From Aliishimia sp963922415 (GTDB lineage: Bacteria > Pseudomonadota > Alphaproteobacteria > Rhodobacterales > Rhodobacteraceae): a DNA stretch of 20,938 nucleotides. Of the stretch, positions 6,786-13,595 are shown piece after piece. Location of the stretch: the NCBI GenBank assembly GCA_963922415.1, contig CAWUIP010000055.1, forward strand, positions 1 to 20,938, written 5' to 3'. The notes under the pieces are model-generated. The model worked only from the letters and a program-made list of their open reading frames with translations, searched no databases and was not told the DNA's origin. Numbering within the stretch: the stretch's first letter is position 1; each line of letters starts with the position of its first letter. The position numbers and the translations under genes are program-made.

Positions 6786-7924
6786 GCCGCCTTCAGCATC
6801 TCGCGGGCCACGATCACGCGCATGATCTCGTTGGTGCCTTCCAGGATCTTGTGCACGCGCAGGTCGCGGACCAGCTTTTCGATCCCGTAATCCGCCAGAT
6901 ACCCGTAGCCGCCGTGCATCTGCAGGCAGTCATCGACGACTTTCGATCCCACCTCGGTCACGAATTTCTTGGCCATCGCGCAGAACTTGGTGGCGTCCGG
7001 CGCGCCCTGGTCAAGCTTCCAGGCGGCTTGGCGCAGGAAGGTGCGCGCGGCTTGAAGTTCAATCTCCATATCCGCCAGGCGGAATTGCAGGCCCTGGAAC
7101 TGGTCGATGGATTTGCCGAAGGCCTTGCGCTCGCGCATATAGGCCAGGGTCTGGTCAAGGGCTGTCTGTGCCGCCCCCAGTGAACAGGCCGCGATATTGA
7201 GCCGCCCGCCATCCAGACCCATCATGGCATAGGTGAACCCACGCCCTTCCTCGCCGACCAGATTGCCGGAGGGCACTTTGCAGTCGTCGAACTGCACCTG
7301 CGCGGTGGGCTGCGACCGCCAGCCCATCTTGTCCTCAAGCCCACCAAAGCTCAGCCCCGGCGTGCCATCTTCAATATAGAGTGTCGAGATCCCCTTGGGG
7401 CCATCTTCCCCGGTGCGCACCATGCAGACATAGGCGTCCGAGTAGCCGCCGCCCGAGATGAAAGCCTTGGTGCCGTTGAGCGTATAACCTTCGTTGGTCC
7501 GCTCCGCGCGGGTCTTAAGCGCTGCGGCGTCCGAGCCTGAGCCGGGCTCGGTCAGGCAGTAACTGAGGACGGTGTTCAGCGCCAAGACATCCGGCAGCAC
7601 GCGCGCTTTCAGCTCATCCGAGCCAAAGCTGTCGAGCATGCGCGCGCACATATTGTGGATCGATAGGAAGGCCGCGACGGAGGGGCAGGCCATCGACAGG
7701 GCTTCAAAGACAAGCGTGGCGTCGAGGCGGGAGAGGCCAGCGCCGCCTGCGTCTTCGCACACGTAGAGGCTGCCAAAGCCCAATTCGCCCACGCGCGGCC
7801 ACAGCTCTTTCGGGATCGTGCCTTGGGCTTCCCAGTCGCGTGCATAGGGCGCGATAGCCTCTTGGCCAAAGGCCTGCGCCATATCAAAAATGGCGATTTG
7901 TTCTTCGGTCAGCGCAAAGTCCAT
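6782..7924 (-). CDS. Isobutyryl-CoA dehydrogenase-like acyl-CoA dehydrogenase
   Basis: A flavoprotein expected to oxidise isobutyryl-CoA to methacrylyl-CoA and pass electrons to ETF. The 380 residues match the family. Visible: the N-terminal helical domain (MDFALTEEQ start), the FAD/substrate signature CLTEPGSGSD (123-132), NGTKAFISGGG (150-160), the second signature region LQMHGGYGYL (334-343), and catalytic Glu362 in LEGTNEIMRV. A base at this C-terminal position is the arrangement in short-chain and isobutyryl-CoA (ACAD8) dehydrogenases, unlike isovaleryl-CoA dehydrogenase. Substrate is inferred from this and from the downstream hydrolase and mmsB. The ATG follows a GGGGAG ribosome-binding site. 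It heads the operon; the inverted repeat upstream is the likely control point. Confidence 0.9.
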   Translation of the reverse strand: MDFALTEEQIAIFDMAQAFGQEAIAPYARDWEAQGTIPKELWPRVGELGFGSLYVCEDAGGAGLSRLDATLVFEALSMACPSVAAFLSIHNMCARMLDSFGSDELKARVLPDVLALNTVLSYCLTEPGSGSDAAALKTRAERTNEGYTLNGTKAFISGGGYSDAYVCMVRTGEDGPKGISTLYIEDGTPGLSFGGLEDKMGWRSQPTAQVQFDDCKVPSGNLVGEEGRGFTYAMMGLDGGRLNIAACSLGAAQTALDQTLAYMRERKAFGKSIDQFQGLQFRLADMEIELQAARTFLRQAAWKLDQGAPDATKFCAMAKKFVTEVGSKVVDDCLQMHGGYGYLADYGIEKLVRDLRVHKILEGTNEIMRVIVAREMLKAA

Positions 7925-7932
7925 CTGCTCCC

Positions 7933-7966
7933 CTGCATTTATTGAACACTTGTTTAATAAATGCAG
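7933..7966. promoter_or_regulatory. 34-bp inverted repeat (operator) overlapping the operon promoter
   Basis: Arms at 7933-7947 (CTGCATTTATTGAAC) and 7952-7966 (GTTTAATAAATGCAG) match at 14 of 15 positions around a 4-bp centre. The outer 11 bp are perfect. It is strikingly AT-rich for this genome. The nearer edge is 8 bp from the dehydrogenase ATG, leaving just room for the ribosome-binding site. On the - strand TTGCCA (7983-7978), 17 bp, then TTATTA (7960-7955) reads as a weak promoter whose -10 lies in the repeat. This suits a repressor, plausibly TetR-type; the regulator is not encoded in this window except possibly the LysR gene. Confidence 0.6.
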
Positions 7967-7998
7967 AAGGGCCTTGCTGGCAAGCGCTCAGATGACGT

Positions 7999-8337
7999 TT
8001 AGGCGCGCAAACCGGAGAATTCGAACGCGTCACTGGCCGTCACACGCGCGACATTCGCGTCGTCGATTTTTCCAAACCGAACAGGAAGGGCCGCGCGCAA
8101 GATGGCGGGCGACGGCTCAGACCCGTCTTCCATCTCGTTCGCAAAACCTTGATCAGCAGCCCGCATGCGCGCCGCAGCGGCCCGACGCGCCACGGTCACC
8201 GGCGGATGGGTTGGCACCACGCGCGGCTCGGCCGGTTGAGCGTTTTCTAAACGCTGATGGTTGTTTTCGAAACGCGTAAACTTCTCAGAGCCCACGACAG
8301 GCTTGGCAGACGCTTTCCCAAAGTTAAACCAGAACAT
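7999..8337 (-). CDS. Hypothetical protein, 112 residues
   Basis: I do not recognise a family. It opens with MFWFNFGKASAKPVVG, is then polar, with a proline-rich segment (AQPAEPRVVPTHPPVTV), an Ala/Arg-rich helix (ARRAAAARMRAADQ, about 51-64) and a mixed C-terminus ending FEFSGLRA. No signal peptide, membrane segment or cysteine is present. The ATG at 8337 follows GAGGG about 7 nt upstream. Codon use resembles its neighbours, so it looks like a real gene, not a shadow of the overlapping + strand frame. It has its own leader (8338-8544) and lies 74 bp upstream of the dehydrogenase gene, separated by the operator-like repeat. The position suggests a single-gene unit. Confidence 0.6.
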   Translation of the reverse strand: MFWFNFGKASAKPVVGSEKFTRFENNHQRLENAQPAEPRVVPTHPPVTVARRAAAARMRAADQGFANEMEDGSEPSPAILRAALPVRFGKIDDANVARVTASDAFEFSGLRA

Positions 8338-8381
8338 GCTTCATCCCTCACTTTCCCACGATTGTCCCATCGCTAGGCACG

Positions 8382-8399
8382 AATTGAGACAAAATTGAG
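8382..8399. repeat. Tandem AATTGAG boxes upstream of the 112-residue gene
   Basis: AATTGAG occurs at 8382-8388 and 8393-8399, spaced exactly 11 bp, about one helical turn, and 45-62 bp upstream of the ATG at 8337. Such spacing is typical of activator direct repeats. Function is inferred. No gene is visible in the 8338-8544 interval. Confidence 0.3.
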
Positions 8400-8499
8400 C
8401 CAAATTCACGTCTAGAGGTTGCGGGGGGTGCGTTTCGGCGAAACAGTGCTTTTCCTCGGCGGAAAGATGCTCGTTATGCGGGTGTCACGCATGACGAAA

Positions 8500-8525
8500 C
8501 GGCGCCGGACCAGGCGCCGCTTTTT
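8500..8525. terminator. Bidirectional-looking terminator after mmsA
   Basis: CGGCGCC (8500-8506) and GGCGCCG (8513-8519) form a 7-bp GC stem with a 6-nt loop, 25 bp beyond the mmsA stop. On the - strand it is followed by TTTCGT, a modest U run suited to ending mmsA. On the + strand it is followed by C and five T residues (8521-8525), which is the better tract although no + strand gene precedes it. Confidence 0.65.
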
Positions 8526-8544
8526 GTGGTTTGTTCTGGGGTGC

Positions 8545-10044
8545 TTATTCCATCACAGGAATAGAGAACTCGCCGCCTTCTTTGATGCCCGAAGGCCAGC
8601 GCGCGGTGACCGTTTTGGTGCGCGTGTAGAACTTGAACGCGTCGGGCCCGTGCTGGTTTAGATCGCCAAAGACCGATTTCTTCCAGCCGCCAAAGGTGTG
8701 ATAGGCCAGCGGCACGGGGATTGGCACGTTGATGCCCACCATGCCGATGTTGATGCGCTGTGCGAAGTCGCGGGCGGTGTCGCCGTCGCGGGTGAAAATC
8801 GCGGTGCCGTTGCCGTATTCGTGGTCCATCGCCAAGCCAATCGCCTCTTCATAGCTTTGCGCACGCACTGTGGAGAGGACCGGCCCGAAGATCTCGGTCT
8901 TATAGATGTCCATATCCGGCGTGACCTTGTCAAAAAGGTGCGCGCCGACAAAGAAGCCGTCTTCATAGCCTTGCAGGCGGAAATCGCGGCCATCGACGAC
9001 AAGCTCCGCACCTTGGTCCACGCCTGACTGCACCAGCCGCTCGATATTGGCCTTGGCGGCGGCGGTGACAACGGGGCCGTAATCCACATCGTCGCCCGCC
9101 GTGTAGGGGCCGACTTTCAGTTTTTCGATCCGAGGAATCAGCTTTTCAATGAGTCTGTCCGCCGTAGCGTCGCCCACCGGCACAGCCACCGAGATCGCCA
9201 TGCAGCGTTCGCCTGCCGCGCCATAGCCCGAGCCCACGAGCGCGTCGGCCGCCTGGTCCATATCTGCGTCGGGCATTACAATCATGTGGTTTTTGGCGCC
9301 GCCGAAGCACTGGACGCGTTTGCCGTGGGCACAGCCTTTGCCATAGATGTATTCGGCGATGGGGGTGGAGCCAACAAAACCGATGGACTGCACGACGGGA
9401 TGTTCAAGCAGCGCGTCAACGGCTTCTTTGTCACCGTTCACAACTTGCAGAATGCCTTTAGGCGCGCCGGCCTCTTCCATGAGTTCTGCGAGCATGAGGG
9501 GAACAGAGGGGTCCCGCTCGGACGGCTTCAGGATAAACGCGTTGCCGCACACGATGGCGGGGGCAAACATCCACATCGGGATCATGGCAGGGAAGTTGAA
9601 GGGTGTGATGCCCGCCGTCACGCCCAAAGGTTGGCGCATGGAATACATGTCAATGCCGGGGCCTGCGCTGTCGGTGAACTCGCCTTTCAGCATTTGCGGG
9701 GCAGAGATGCAGTATTCCACCACCTCCAGCCCGCGCTGCACATCGCCCTTCGCGTCCGGCAAGGTCTTGCCGTGCTCGCGGCTGAGCGCTTCGGCCAGCT
9801 TGTCCATATCGCGGTGCAGGAGCGAGACGTACTTCATCATCACGCGCGCGCGGCGCTGTGGGTTTACTGCAGCCCAGGCTGGCTGTGCCGCCGCCGCCAT
9901 CGCTACAGCCTGATCGACCTCCGCCGGCGAAGCCAATGCCACTTTGGCCTGCACCTCGCCGGTGGCGGGGTTCATCACATCGGCAAAACGGCCCGAGCTG
10001 CCCGCCACATGTTCGCCGTTGATATAGTGAGAGAGTTCTTCCAT
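8545..10044 (-). CDS. mmsA: CoA-acylating methylmalonate semialdehyde dehydrogenase
   Basis: Converts methylmalonate semialdehyde, CoA and NAD+ to propionyl-CoA, CO2 and NADH, the last step of the valine branch; it also acts on malonate semialdehyde. The 499 residues match the family. Visible: GVTAGITPFNFP (141-152) with the conserved Asn150, the coenzyme segment GFVGSTPIAEYIY (222-234), and catalytic Cys281 in GAAGERCMA. CFGGAKNH (246-253) carries Asn where ordinary aldehyde dehydrogenases keep the deacylating Glu, a hallmark of this CoA-dependent group. The start at 10044 gives the canonical MEELSHYINGEH and follows a strong AAGGAGG site; a longer frame exists but lacks such a site. Divergent from a LysR gene, so probably regulated by it, and separate from the mmsB operon. 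Confidence 0.96.
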   Translation of the reverse strand: MEELSHYINGEHVAGSSGRFADVMNPATGEVQAKVALASPAEVDQAVAMAAAAQPAWAAVNPQRRARVMMKYVSLLHRDMDKLAEALSREHGKTLPDAKGDVQRGLEVVEYCISAPQMLKGEFTDSAGPGIDMYSMRQPLGVTAGITPFNFPAMIPMWMFAPAIVCGNAFILKPSERDPSVPLMLAELMEEAGAPKGILQVVNGDKEAVDALLEHPVVQSIGFVGSTPIAEYIYGKGCAHGKRVQCFGGAKNHMIVMPDADMDQAADALVGSGYGAAGERCMAISVAVPVGDATADRLIEKLIPRIEKLKVGPYTAGDDVDYGPVVTAAAKANIERLVQSGVDQGAELVVDGRDFRLQGYEDGFFVGAHLFDKVTPDMDIYKTEIFGPVLSTVRAQSYEEAIGLAMDHEYGNGTAIFTRDGDTARDFAQRINIGMVGINVPIPVPLAYHTFGGWKKSVFGDLNQHGPDAFKFYTRTKTVTARWPSGIKEGGEFSIPVME

Positions 10045-10091
10045 CTGATCCTCCTTGCGCATGCTTTGGTGCGGTTTTACCTTTGCGAAAT

Positions 10092-10145
10092 CACAGATCA
10101 AAGACACAAATCGGCAAAGTGCTTTTGCAATTTTGCAAATCTGTG
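10092..10145. promoter_or_regulatory. Divergent mmsA / lysR control region
   Basis: The 122-bp gap between the two starts contains CACAGAT (10092-10098) and its inverse ATCTGTG (10139-10145). Between them TTTGC-type boxes are repeated (GGCAAAG, TTTTGCAATTTTGCAAA at 10123-10139). The region is AT-rich against its surroundings. LysR regulators commonly bind such interrupted dyads next to their own divergent gene. The precise LysR box and start sites cannot be fixed by eye. Confidence 0.45.
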
Positions 10146-10166
10146 GCGGTACGGAATGGGGGCCTC

Positions 10167-11057
10167 ATGCAAGTGAATTGGGATGATCTGAGGCTATTTT
10201 TGGCCGTGTCGCGCGCACAATCGCTGTCTGGCGCGGGCCGGATGGTGCAGTTGGACCCTGCCACGCTGGGGCGCCGGATGGCCCGGCTTGAGCGGGACGT
10301 GGGCGAGACGCTGTTTCAAAAGTCGCAGTCTGGCTACAGTTTGACGGATGTCGGTGTGCGTTTGGTCGAGCGGGCGGAAGCGGCTGAACGCGCCTTGACG
10401 GTGGGGGCTGCGGCAGATCCGGCGGGCGGCTTGACGGGGCAAGTGCGGATTGGGGCACCGGACGGGTGCGCAAATTACCTTTTGCCGCAGGTCTGCGCGC
10501 GGCTGGCGCGGGCGCATCCGGACCTGGACATCCAAATCGTGGCGCTGCCGCGCGTGTTTAACCTGTCAAAGCGCGAAGCGGACATGGCAATCTCGGTCTC
10601 AGCGCCGCGGGCGGGGCGCCAGATCGTTCAAAAGATCACCGACTACCACCTGCACTTGGCCGCGGCGGCGACCTATCTGCAGGGCAAAGCGCCAGTGCTG
10701 GCGCGTCGCGATCTGCAGAACCACCCGATCGTCGGATACATCCCCGACATGATTTTCGACAAAGAGCTGGACTACCTCCAAGAGTTGGGCGTGCCACGGA
10801 TCCAGTTGGCATCGAACTCGGTTGCGGTGCAATTGAACGCGATCCGGCAGGGCGCGGGTATCGGCATTGTCCACGACTTTGCCCTGCCCATGGTTGGCGG
10901 GATGACCCGGCTGTTGACGCAGGAGATCAGCTTGCAACGCAGCTTTTACCTGCTGCGGCCTGAAGAAGACCGGAACAATCCCCGCCTCACAAAATTGGCC
11001 AAAGCGCTGAGCCAAGGCGTACGCGCGGAGGTTGCGCGGCTGGAGGCGTTGGCTTGA
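10167..11057 (+). CDS. LysR-family transcriptional regulator, divergent from mmsA
   Basis: A 296-residue DNA-binding regulator, the normal LysR length. The start at 10167 gives MQVNWDDLRLFLAVSRAQSL, with the winged helix-turn-helix over residues 1-62 (LSGAGRMVQLDPATLGRRMARLE), followed by the linker and the LTGQVRIGAP entry to the periplasmic-binding-like effector domain (about 90-290). An upstream in-frame start would add 28 residues that run into the shared promoter and is disfavoured. Genes of this family usually control the neighbour read in the opposite direction, here mmsA; an effector such as a valine-pathway intermediate is inference. It resembles the LysR proteins often paired with methylmalonate semialdehyde dehydrogenase in alphaproteobacteria. 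It is followed by a strong terminator. Confidence 0.88.
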   Translation: MQVNWDDLRLFLAVSRAQSLSGAGRMVQLDPATLGRRMARLERDVGETLFQKSQSGYSLTDVGVRLVERAEAAERALTVGAAADPAGGLTGQVRIGAPDGCANYLLPQVCARLARAHPDLDIQIVALPRVFNLSKREADMAISVSAPRAGRQIVQKITDYHLHLAAAATYLQGKAPVLARRDLQNHPIVGYIPDMIFDKELDYLQELGVPRIQLASNSVAVQLNAIRQGAGIGIVHDFALPMVGGMTRLLTQEISLQRSFYLLRPEEDRNNPRLTKLAKALSQGVRAEVARLEALA

Positions 11058-11134
11058 CAGAACACGGGAACGTGAGGCAGGCTTCAACTTCCGGTGGCTT
11101 TCAGTGGTCCCGGACCTCTTTTGCGAAGCCACGG

Positions 11135-11162
11135 GGCACCGAACTGGTGCCGGGCTTTTTTT
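11135..11162 (+). terminator. Intrinsic terminator after the LysR gene
   Basis: GGCACC (11135-11140) and GGTGCC (11146-11151) form a 6-bp stem with a 5-nt loop, followed by GGGC and seven T residues (11156-11162). It lies 78 bp past the LysR stop and 32 bp before the CBS gene. An outer dyad GTGGCTT (11094-11100) / AAGCCAC (11126-11132) precedes it. Confidence 0.75.
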
Positions 11163-11194
11163 CGGCCCGCGCCTGGCCGCATAGGGAGGAAGTT

Positions 11195-11629
11195 ATGCTG
11201 GTTCATCAGATTTTGAAGCTCAAGGCAGACGACGCTGTGGTAACCGTGCCGCGCGCAACAACGGTTCGCGAGGCGGCAGATATGCTTGCCAAACGCAAAA
11301 TCGGGACCGTCGTTGTCTCGGACGATGGGCAAACCCCGCAGGGCATCTTGTCAGAGCGCGATATTGTGCGTGAACTAGCCCAAAAGGGCGCCGCCGTGCT
11401 GAGCGACAGCGTGGAGGCCCACATGACGTCGAAGCTTGTCACCTGCAGCCGCGATGCCAGCGCCGATGCGATCCTGGCCACGATGACCGAAAAGCGGTTC
11501 CGGCACATGCCCGTGGTCGAAAACGGCGTTTTGGTCGGCATCATCACGCTGGGTGATGTGGTTAAGGCGCGCCTGAGCGAGCTTTCGATGGAGAAGGATG
11601 CGCTGGAAAGCATGATCATGGGCTACTGA
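11195..11629 (+). CDS. Twin CBS-domain protein
   Basis: A 144-residue protein made almost entirely of one CBS pair. The first motif spans about 7-65 (TVREAADMLAKRKIGTVVV, then PQGILSERDIVREL) and the second about 77-135 (DASADAILATMTEKRFRHM, then LVGIITLGDVVKARL). CBS pairs bind adenine nucleotides or similar ligands and often act as energy or redox sensors; stand-alone versions like this have no known catalytic role and the ligand here is not predictable. The start at 11195 follows GGGAGGA by 4 nt; longer frames run back across the LysR terminator and are rejected. It precedes coaD by 73 bp on the same strand, so the two are probably co-transcribed. Confidence 0.88.
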   Translation: MLVHQILKLKADDAVVTVPRATTVREAADMLAKRKIGTVVVSDDGQTPQGILSERDIVRELAQKGAAVLSDSVEAHMTSKLVTCSRDASADAILATMTEKRFRHMPVVENGVLVGIITLGDVVKARLSELSMEKDALESMIMGY

Positions 11630-11702
11630 CGCCGCGCACGCTCTTGCATTCCTGCGGACGCTCTGGTCGATTGCGCGGGAACTGGCGGAGGAGAGCGCGG
11701 TA

Positions 11703-12194
11703 ATGCGGATTGGGTTGTACCCCGGAACGTTTGATCCGATCACATTGGGTCATATGGATATCATTCGCCGGGCCTCGGCCTTGGTGGACCGCTTGGTGAT
11801 TGGCGTTGCTATCAACCGCGATAAGGGGCCGCTTTATTCGCTGGAAGAACGGGTAGCGATGATCGAGGCGGAATGTGCGAGCCTGTCGGCGCAGACTGGC
11901 ACAGAGATCGTGGCGCATCCTTTTGAAAATCTGCTGATTGATTGCGCGCGCGACGTGGGCGCGAAGATCATCGTGCGCGGGCTGCGCGCTGTGGCCGATT
12001 TTGAGTACGAGTTCCAGATGGTTGAAATGAACCGGCAACTCGACGATGGGATCGAGACGGTGTTTCTGATGGCCGAAGCGCAGCATCGCGCGATTGCGTC
12101 GAAGCTGGTTAAGGAGATCGCGCGCCTGGGCGGCGATGTGTCAAAATTCGTGACACCGGCCGTCGATGAAGCGCTGAAGGCCCGGTTGGGGTAG
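11703..12194 (+). CDS. coaD: Phosphopantetheine adenylyltransferase
   Basis: Transfers AMP from ATP to 4'-phosphopantetheine to make dephospho-CoA, the penultimate and essential step of CoA synthesis. The 163 residues match the family. Visible: the nucleotidyltransferase motif YPGTFDPITLGH (6-17) with Thr9 and His17, Lys41 in NRDKGPLYSLEER, IVRGLRAVADFEYE (90-103), and the C-terminal block IASKLVKEIARLGGDVSKFV (131-150), equivalent to ISSxLVKEVA in other CoaD proteins. The start is preceded by GGAGGAG; the frame upstream is open but has no ATG or GTG before the preceding stop. It ends tail to tail with a gap gene, sharing a hairpin. CoA supply is a loose thematic link to the acyl-CoA genes nearby, not evidence of co-regulation. 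Confidence 0.96.
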   Translation: MRIGLYPGTFDPITLGHMDIIRRASALVDRLVIGVAINRDKGPLYSLEERVAMIEAECASLSAQTGTEIVAHPFENLLIDCARDVGAKIIVRGLRAVADFEYEFQMVEMNRQLDDGIETVFLMAEAQHRAIASKLVKEIARLGGDVSKFVTPAVDEALKARLG

Positions 12195-12213
12195 GTGCGG
12201 ACGATGCCGCACC
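12194..12213. terminator. Hairpin between convergent coaD and the first gap gene
   Basis: GGTGCGG (12194-12200) and CCGCACC (12207-12213) form a perfect 7-bp stem with a 6-nt loop beginning on the last base of the coaD stop. No T run follows in either direction, so it may be a weak two-way terminator or an RNA end-protecting hairpin. The first gap gene ends 20 bp beyond. Confidence 0.45.
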
Positions 12214-12233
12214 TTACGGGGCTCACGACGCGC

Positions 12234-13241
12234 TTATAGGTGCTTGCCCATCTCGGAGGCCGTGTCCAGCATCCGGTTGGAGAAGCCCCATTCGTTATCG
12301 TACCACGCCATGACGCGCGCCATCGATCCGCCCAGCAGTTTGGTTTGATCCAAGGCCGCGATGGACGAATGCGGATCATGGTTGAAATCAACTGAGACCG
12401 TCGGGCGATCTTCGACGGCCAGAATGCCTTTTAGCGGACCTTCCGCCGCCGCTGTCAGGGCGGCGTTGATCTCTTCTACGGAGGTGTCTTTTTCCAGTTC
12501 AACCACCAGATCAACGCAGGACACATTGGGCGTGGGCACGCGCAGCGCTTGGCCCGTGAAGCGGCCCTCTAGCTCGGGCAGGACCAGGGCCACCGCCTCG
12601 GCGGCACCGGTTGAGGTCGGGATCATTGACAGTGCCGCAGCGCGTGCGCGGTTCAGGTCAGAATGCGCGGTGTCATGCGTCGGCTGGTCGCCTGTATAGG
12701 CGTGGATCGTGTTCATGATCCCGCGTTTGATGCCAAAGCTGTCTTGCAGCACTTTGGCGACAGGCGTCAGGCAATTTGTCGTGCAGCTTGCGTTTGACAC
12801 GACCTTGTCGGCGCTGGAGAGGGTCTTGTGGTTCACCCCGTAAACGACTGTCTTTGGTTTCGGACTGCCGCTCGCAGGAGCGGAGATCAGAACGGCGGAG
12901 GAACCGTTTTCCAAGTGTGGTTGCACCGCGTCGATGGACCGAAAGATGCCGGTGCATTCCAGAACGATATCCACGTCAGACCAGGGCAGGTCCGCCGGAT
13001 TGCGCATCGCTGTGACACGGATCGGGCCGGTGCCCGCGTCCATTGTATCGCCGTCGACGACCACGCGGCGGCCCAAACGACCATGCACGGAATCAAATTC
13101 CAGCAAATGCGCGTTGGTTGCTGCTGGCGCGAGATCGTTGATCGCCACCACCTCTACATCGGTGCGGCCTGATTCAATCAAAGCGCGCAAGACGTTACGT
13201 CCGATACGGCCAAATCCGTTGATGCCAAGTTTGAGGCTCAT
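12234..13241 (-). CDS. gap: Type I glyceraldehyde-3-phosphate dehydrogenase, Asp36 (NAD-type) paralogue
   Basis: Interconverts glyceraldehyde-3-phosphate and 1,3-bisphosphoglycerate. The 335 residues are typical. Visible: GINGFGRIGRNVLR (6-19), the catalytic segment SNASCTTNC with Cys153, His180 in NTIHAYTGDQ, the phosphate-site PTSTGAAEAV, and the C-terminal WYDNEWGFSNRM. In VVAINDL the Asp36 that usually contacts the adenosine ribose of NAD is kept. The segment THDTAHSDL has Thr-Ala where NAD enzymes often have Leu-Pro. An erythrose-4-phosphate dehydrogenase role is possible for such paralogues but is not indicated strongly. A perfect LacI-type palindrome lies 35 bp upstream of the ATG. It shares only moderate identity by eye with the second gap gene 355 bp upstream, so the pair is not a recent duplication. 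Confidence 0.93.
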   Translation of the reverse strand: MSLKLGINGFGRIGRNVLRALIESGRTDVEVVAINDLAPAATNAHLLEFDSVHGRLGRRVVVDGDTMDAGTGPIRVTAMRNPADLPWSDVDIVLECTGIFRSIDAVQPHLENGSSAVLISAPASGSPKPKTVVYGVNHKTLSSADKVVSNASCTTNCLTPVAKVLQDSFGIKRGIMNTIHAYTGDQPTHDTAHSDLNRARAAALSMIPTSTGAAEAVALVLPELEGRFTGQALRVPTPNVSCVDLVVELEKDTSVEEINAALTAAAEGPLKGILAVEDRPTVSVDFNHDPHSSIAALDQTKLLGGSMARVMAWYDNEWGFSNRMLDTASEMGKHL

Positions 13242-13276
13242 GTGCGGCTCCCTAGGTGATCATCCGTCAATATGCG

Positions 13277-13288
13277 GTTAGCGCTAAC
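13277..13288. promoter_or_regulatory. LacI-type operator GTTAGCGCTAAC upstream of the first gap gene
   Basis: A perfect 12-bp palindrome with the central CG pair typical of LacI-family operators, located 36-47 bp before the gap ATG. A TTGACT box lies 20 bp further upstream on the - strand (13313-13308), so a bound regulator would sit at or near the promoter. The motif resembles the site described for CceR, the LacI-family regulator of central carbon metabolism in Rhodobacter sphaeroides; that link is from memory of the family. Confidence 0.65.
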
Positions 13289-13360
13289 AAACGCGAAACG
13301 GCGCGCGAGTCAACGGGTCAGGTGGAGTTGTGATCGGGGGAGACGAGGAGAAAGCGTGCG

Positions 13361-13378
13361 AAAAGCGGCGTGCCGCTT
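13361..13378 (-). terminator. Terminator after the small peptide gene between the two gap genes
   Basis: AAGCGG (13363-13368) and CCGCTT (13373-13378) form a 6-bp stem with a 4-nt loop; on the - strand the stem begins within the TAA stop of the 47-codon gene and ends in TTTT then CGC. It would separate the second-gap transcript from the first gap gene. Confidence 0.55.
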
Positions 13379-13520
13379 ACCGCCAAAACGCGATCCATTC
13401 GATCAGCTCTAAGAACTTTTTGCCCAAGAAAACAAGGTTGCTGCTATCGTAAAGCACCACATCAAGCGCAACGCCGCCTAGGATTGTAATCCCCAGCAGG
13501 ATGGCAAGCGCGTTTGTCAC
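13377..13520 (-). CDS. 47-residue single-pass membrane peptide between two gap genes
   Basis: A small membrane protein: a hydrophobic helix at about 4-24 (ALAILLGITILGGVALDVVL), a short linker, then an amphipathic end (FLGKKFLELIEWIAFWR) rich in aromatic residues and Lys. The GTG at 13520 is preferred because the product then opens directly with the helix and GAAGGG lies about 8 nt upstream; in-frame alternatives at 13574 (ATG) and 13583 (TTG) would add a basic N-terminus and overlap a hairpin. From memory, similar short peptides occur beside gap in other Rhodobacteraceae, which I cannot verify here. It lies 75 bp after the second gap gene with a terminator at its stop, so it is probably co-transcribed with that gene. 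Function unknown. Confidence 0.65.
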   Translation of the reverse strand: MTNALAILLGITILGGVALDVVLYDSSNLVFLGKKFLELIEWIAFWR

Positions 13521-13544
13521 AGAAGAAACCCTTCGGCGGATAAC

Positions 13545-13571
13545 ATCCGGGCCAGTGTTGCCAGCCCGGAT
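13545..13571 (-). promoter_or_regulatory. Intercistronic hairpin between the second gap gene and the small peptide gene
   Basis: ATCCGGGC (13545-13552) and GCCCGGAT (13564-13571) are perfect 8-bp arms with an 11-nt loop. No T run follows. It lies between the gap stop (13596) and the GTG start at 13520, a position suited to RNA processing or 3'-end protection of the gap message. Confidence 0.45.
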
Positions 13572-13595
13572 CATGCTTCGCAAGGGTGGGGTGGA

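Noticed and set aside
7890..8279. 129-codon + strand frame overlapping the 112-residue gene
   Set aside because: It starts inside the dehydrogenase gene on the opposite strand and crosses the operator repeat; the - strand frame has the better start, codon use and position.
9286..10176. 296-codon + strand frame opposite mmsA
   Set aside because: Antisense to mmsA, and it runs through the mmsA/lysR promoter; no domain is visible.
11054..11194. Longer N-terminus for the CBS protein starting at the LysR stop
   Set aside because: It would translate across a strong intrinsic terminator; the internal ATG at 11195 has a clear ribosome-binding site and starts the CBS fold.
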